A stretch of DNA of 64,000 bases, taken from contig JADKEB010000031.1 of NCBI GenBank assembly GCA_016718205.1, forward strand, positions 124,001 through 188,000, given 5' to 3'. The notes under the pieces were generated by a model. It had not been told where the DNA came from, searched no databases, and saw only the letters and a program-made list of their open reading frames with translations. Source of the stretch: Saprospiraceae bacterium (GTDB lineage Bacteria > Bacteroidota > Bacteroidia > Chitinophagales > Saprospiraceae). A program made the translations under genes and the position numbers. Shown here in pieces: positions 61,583 through 64,000 of this stretch. The stretch's first letter is position 1; every line of letters starts with the position of its first letter.

Positions 61583-63403
61583 CTATATGATATCTTGCAA
61601 CGTCGGAAGTCCTGTCGTGCCTGTTACGAAGTCTTGTAAATTTATTTTTTTCTTTAACTCAGTTGTTTTGAGAAAACTATTAATGTCTGTCCCTGCAACT
61701 GAAGCCATCTTTTCTACTATATGGTATGATTCCGGGTGGACACCTGTATTGTCCAAAGGATTTTTCCCATTTCTGATTCTTAAAAAGCCTGCAGCCTGTT
61801 CAAATGCCTTTTCACCTAGTCTGGGTACTTTTTTGAGATGTTTTATATCTGTAAAATCCCCATTGCTGGTTCTGTAGTTGACAATATTTTGCGCCAATGC
61901 CGGTCCAAGTCCAGAAATATATGTCAATAAATGTTTTGATGCAGTGTTCAGATTGACTCCCACTCTATTTACACAGCTGATGACTGAATTGTCTAGTTCT
62001 TCTTTCAGTTTATTTTGATGTACATCATGTTGATACTGGCCGACACCGATGGACTTTGCATCTATTTTGACCAATTCAGCCAATGGATCCAACAGTCTGC
62101 GACCTATGGATATGGAGCCTCTTACTGTGACATCTTTGTCAGGAAACTCTTCCCGGGCAACATCCGAAGCTGAATATATAGATGCCCCACTTTCATTTAC
62201 GACGTATATTTCTAATTTTGAATCAAATCGTATCCCTGCTACTATACTTTTGGTTTCGCGGGACGCTGTTCCATTGCCTATGGCGATGGCTTTGATATCA
62301 TATTTGTACACAAGATTTTTCAAAATAGCGGTTGCTTCACTTACATCATTTTGCGGAGCATGTGGAAAAATAGTGGCATATTCTAAAAAACCACCATTGC
62401 TGTCAAGACAAACCACTTTACATCCCGTTCTGAAGCCCGGATCTATGGCAAGCACTTCTTTTTGACCAAGTGGTGCTGCCATCAATAATTGAGACAGATT
62501 GACTCCAAAAACTCTGATGGCTTCATCATCAGCTTTTTCTTTGGATTCATTTAATATTTGTGTTTCAATAGATGGAAATATCAGTCTTTTGTATGAGTCT
62601 TCTATCGATTCCGAGATCAAATCAGCTTCTATACCATGGGACCTGATGAATTTATTCTCTATCATCTGAAGTGCTCTATCGTCATCTATGCTGATAGACA
62701 TTCTGAGTAACTCTTCATTTGAACCGCGATTTATGGCTAAAAACCTATGAGATGGACATTTGTTAAGGACTTCAGAGAACTCAAAATAGTCCTTGTATTT
62801 TTCAGCTTCATCTTTCTTTTTAGGTACTACCTTTGATACCAGTACTCCGTGTTTTCTTACGGTATTTCGGAGCATTTCTCTGATGCTCTGATCTTCGCTC
62901 ACCCATTCTGCTATGATATCCTTTGCACCACTTACAGCCTCATCTTCGGAACGTATTTTTTCATTCAAATAACGGGATGCAGCACCAAAAATATCAGTTG
63001 CTCTTTGACTCATTATTATTTTAGCAAGTGGTTCAAGGCCATTTTCTCTTGCAACATCGGCTTTAGACTTTTTTCGTTTTTTATAAGGGAGATATAGGTC
63101 TTCTACCTCGTTTGGATCCCATGATGCCAGAATCTTTGCCTTTAGTTCAGGAGTGAGCTTTCCCTGCTCTTCTATAGATTGCAGGATGGACTCTTTTCTG
63201 CTTGCCAGGTCATTCAGTTTTTTATACTGTTTTTGAATGTCGGCAATATTGACTTCATCCAATCCTCCGGTTGCCTCCTTACGATACCTCGATATAAATG
63301 GAATAGTTGATCCCTCATCCAGCAGTTGAATGGTGTTTTTAACTGATGAAGTCGTAAGCCCCAAACTATTGGCAATCATGCGTATAAATTCTGTTTTCTC
63401 CAT
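61583..63403 (-). CDS. tex: Transcription accessory protein Tex, truncated by in-frame TAG
   Basis: A 606-residue product with the Tex N-terminal helical domain (GSTIPFISRYRKEATGGLDEV), the YqgF/RuvC-like region (VLAIDPGFRTGCKVVCLD...AIGNGTASRETK), the helix-hairpin-helix region (NTASKHLLTYISGLGPALAQNIVNYR) and part of the following domain, ending GLPTLQDII. The normal sequence continues KELEKPGLDPR; here the Lys codon is TAG. Full-length Tex would be 709 residues (61274-63403). Tex binds nucleic acid and RNA polymerase and affects transcription. Confidence 0.9.
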   Translation of the reverse strand: MEKTEFIRMIANSLGLTTSSVKNTIQLLDEGSTIPFISRYRKEATGGLDEVNIADIQKQYKKLNDLASRKESILQSIEEQGKLTPELKAKILASWDPNEVEDLYLPYKKRKKSKADVARENGLEPLAKIIMSQRATDIFGAASRYLNEKIRSEDEAVSGAKDIIAEWVSEDQSIREMLRNTVRKHGVLVSKVVPKKKDEAEKYKDYFEFSEVLNKCPSHRFLAINRGSNEELLRMSISIDDDRALQMIENKFIRSHGIEADLISESIEDSYKRLIFPSIETQILNESKEKADDEAIRVFGVNLSQLLMAAPLGQKEVLAIDPGFRTGCKVVCLDSNGGFLEYATIFPHAPQNDVSEATAILKNLVYKYDIKAIAIGNGTASRETKSIVAGIRFDSKLEIYVVNESGASIYSASDVAREEFPDKDVTVRGSISIGRRLLDPLAELVKIDAKSIGVGQYQHDVHQNKLKEELDNSVISCVNRVGVNLNTASKHLLTYISGLGPALAQNIVNYRTSNGDFTDIKHLKKVPRLGEKAFEQAAGFLRIRNGKNPLDNTGVHPESYHIVEKMASVAGTDINSFLKTTELKKKINLQDFVTGTTGLPTLQDII

Positions 63404-63458
63404 TTTTTAAGGGGTAGGAATTATGGTTTAAGTATTATGCAGTAAAGGACAGAAGCCT

Positions 63459-64000
63459 TTAGCTCATGCTGGCATCTTTGTTTTTATACTCCATATATAG
63501 AACAATAGCAAAACCAATTACCATCGCTACCAATGTCATTGCCAGTTTTGGAGACGCCATCCAGTAATCTGACGGTAGGACATTTGATTCCTTTAGTATT
63601 TTTATCATTTCAGGGTCAAAAGATTTCAGTTGAGCTAATGAATTTACATCTGATGCCAGACCTTTGTTTTTATCTACCACTACACTGACATTGCGCCAAG
63701 GCCATATTTTGTATAATGAACCGATGAGGAAGCCAGTGAGGAGCACAAAAGTATTTTCTCGATAATGAGTAAATAACCACGAAAGAAGGCGCGAAAACCA
63801 CATAATGCCGATAATACAACCAGCAGCAAAAATGGCAATAATGTACATACTCTGAGTATCAAAGTCTGTCATGATTTTTTTAAGAGAAGGAATGATCAGT
63901 GTATACATACCCATGAGTAAAAGCATAAAACTACCTGAAACACCAGGTAGAATAAATGCCGAGATGGCTATCATGCCGGCAAGGAAAATATAAAGTGGAT
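63459..64000 (-). CDS. DUF368 membrane protein (5' end outside window)
   Basis: The frame stays open to the window edge, so the N-terminus is missing; about 180 codons are visible. YIFLAGMIAISAFILPGVSGSFMLLLMGMY is the DUF368 signature, followed by transmembrane helices near SMYIIAIFAAGCIIGIMWFSRLLSWLF, TFVLLTGFLIGSLYKIWPW and LAMTLVAMVIGFAIVLYMEY. DUF368 proteins have been linked to polyprenyl-phosphate flipping, but I treat the role here as uncertain. Translation does not start at the internal ATG 63974, which lies inside the conserved region. Confidence 0.88.
   Translation of the reverse strand, partial: PLYIFLAGMIAISAFILPGVSGSFMLLLMGMYTLIIPSLKKIMTDFDTQSMYIIAIFAAGCIIGIMWFSRLLSWLFTHYRENTFVLLTGFLIGSLYKIWPWRNVSVVVDKNKGLASDVNSLAQLKSFDPEMIKILKESNVLPSDYWMASPKLAMTLVAMVIGFAIVLYMEYKNKDASMS

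Noticed and set aside
61583..61585. Genome-wide TAG reassignment to explain the tex interruption
   Set aside because: TAG is used as a normal stop elsewhere, for example at the end of tsaD (46798-46800).
1..64000. CRISPR array, prophage, integrase or full insertion sequence
   Set aside because: No regularly spaced repeats, cas genes, phage structural genes, recombinases or transposases are visible on either strand.

Overview
The window is AT-rich chromosomal DNA from a member of the Bacteroidota, most likely the Saprospiria/Chitinophagia side of the phylum (the class is a guess). The signs are TAnnTTTG-type promoter boxes, few Shine-Dalgarno sequences, families largely confined to the phylum (GLPGLI, OMP_b-brl_3 barrel, DUF3822, DUF4296, DUF2520, HU-CCDC81/SPOR protein), a fused SecDF and bacillithiol synthesis (BshC). 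Gene order looks chromosomal and mostly housekeeping. I see no prophage, integrase, transposase or CRISPR array.

Layout. 1-10.3 kb: end of a LytTR regulator, a beta-helix lipoprotein, holA, a small HTH protein, an aminotransferase, and a ccmE-ccmF-DUF2520 cytochrome c maturation operon whose ccmF is frameshifted near its 5' end. 10.5-19.2 kb: a 1997-residue alpha-2-macroglobulin without a thioester motif, tRNA-Pro(GGG), a SMUG2-like glycosylase and a two-component system. 19.4-25.2 kb: SPOR protein, enoyl-CoA hydratase, methyltransferase, then metX and metY. A roughly 390-nt leader ahead of metY carries a SAM-I-type riboswitch followed by a ten-residue leader peptide, Met-Cys8-Asn. 25.4-37.7 kb: MscS channel, methyltransferase, S9 peptidase, acetyltransferase, an outer-membrane barrel plus GLPGLI pair, SixA-like phosphatase and accD. 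37.6-49.9 kb: bshC, pxpA-pxpB without pxpC, cysteine desulfurase, BON-LysM protein, secDF, tsaD, DUF3822 and rsmD. 49.9-64 kb: rarA, DUF4159, kdsA, pepT, Lon-like domain protein, sppA, proC, metallophosphoesterase, GH29 fucosidase, tex split by an in-frame TAG, and the end of a DUF368 membrane protein.

The most interesting signal is the metY leader, which seems to read both SAM and Cys-tRNA supply. Next are several small inverted-repeat elements in intergenic regions (421-550, 2301-2456, 23234-23393, 42664-42955, 46500-46563, 46695-46794), one of them with crossing (pseudoknot-type) complementarities, two conserved genes with apparent lesions (ccmF, tex), and two patches of eroded coding sequence.

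All functional calls come from reading the sequence and knowledge of the families; no database search was run.
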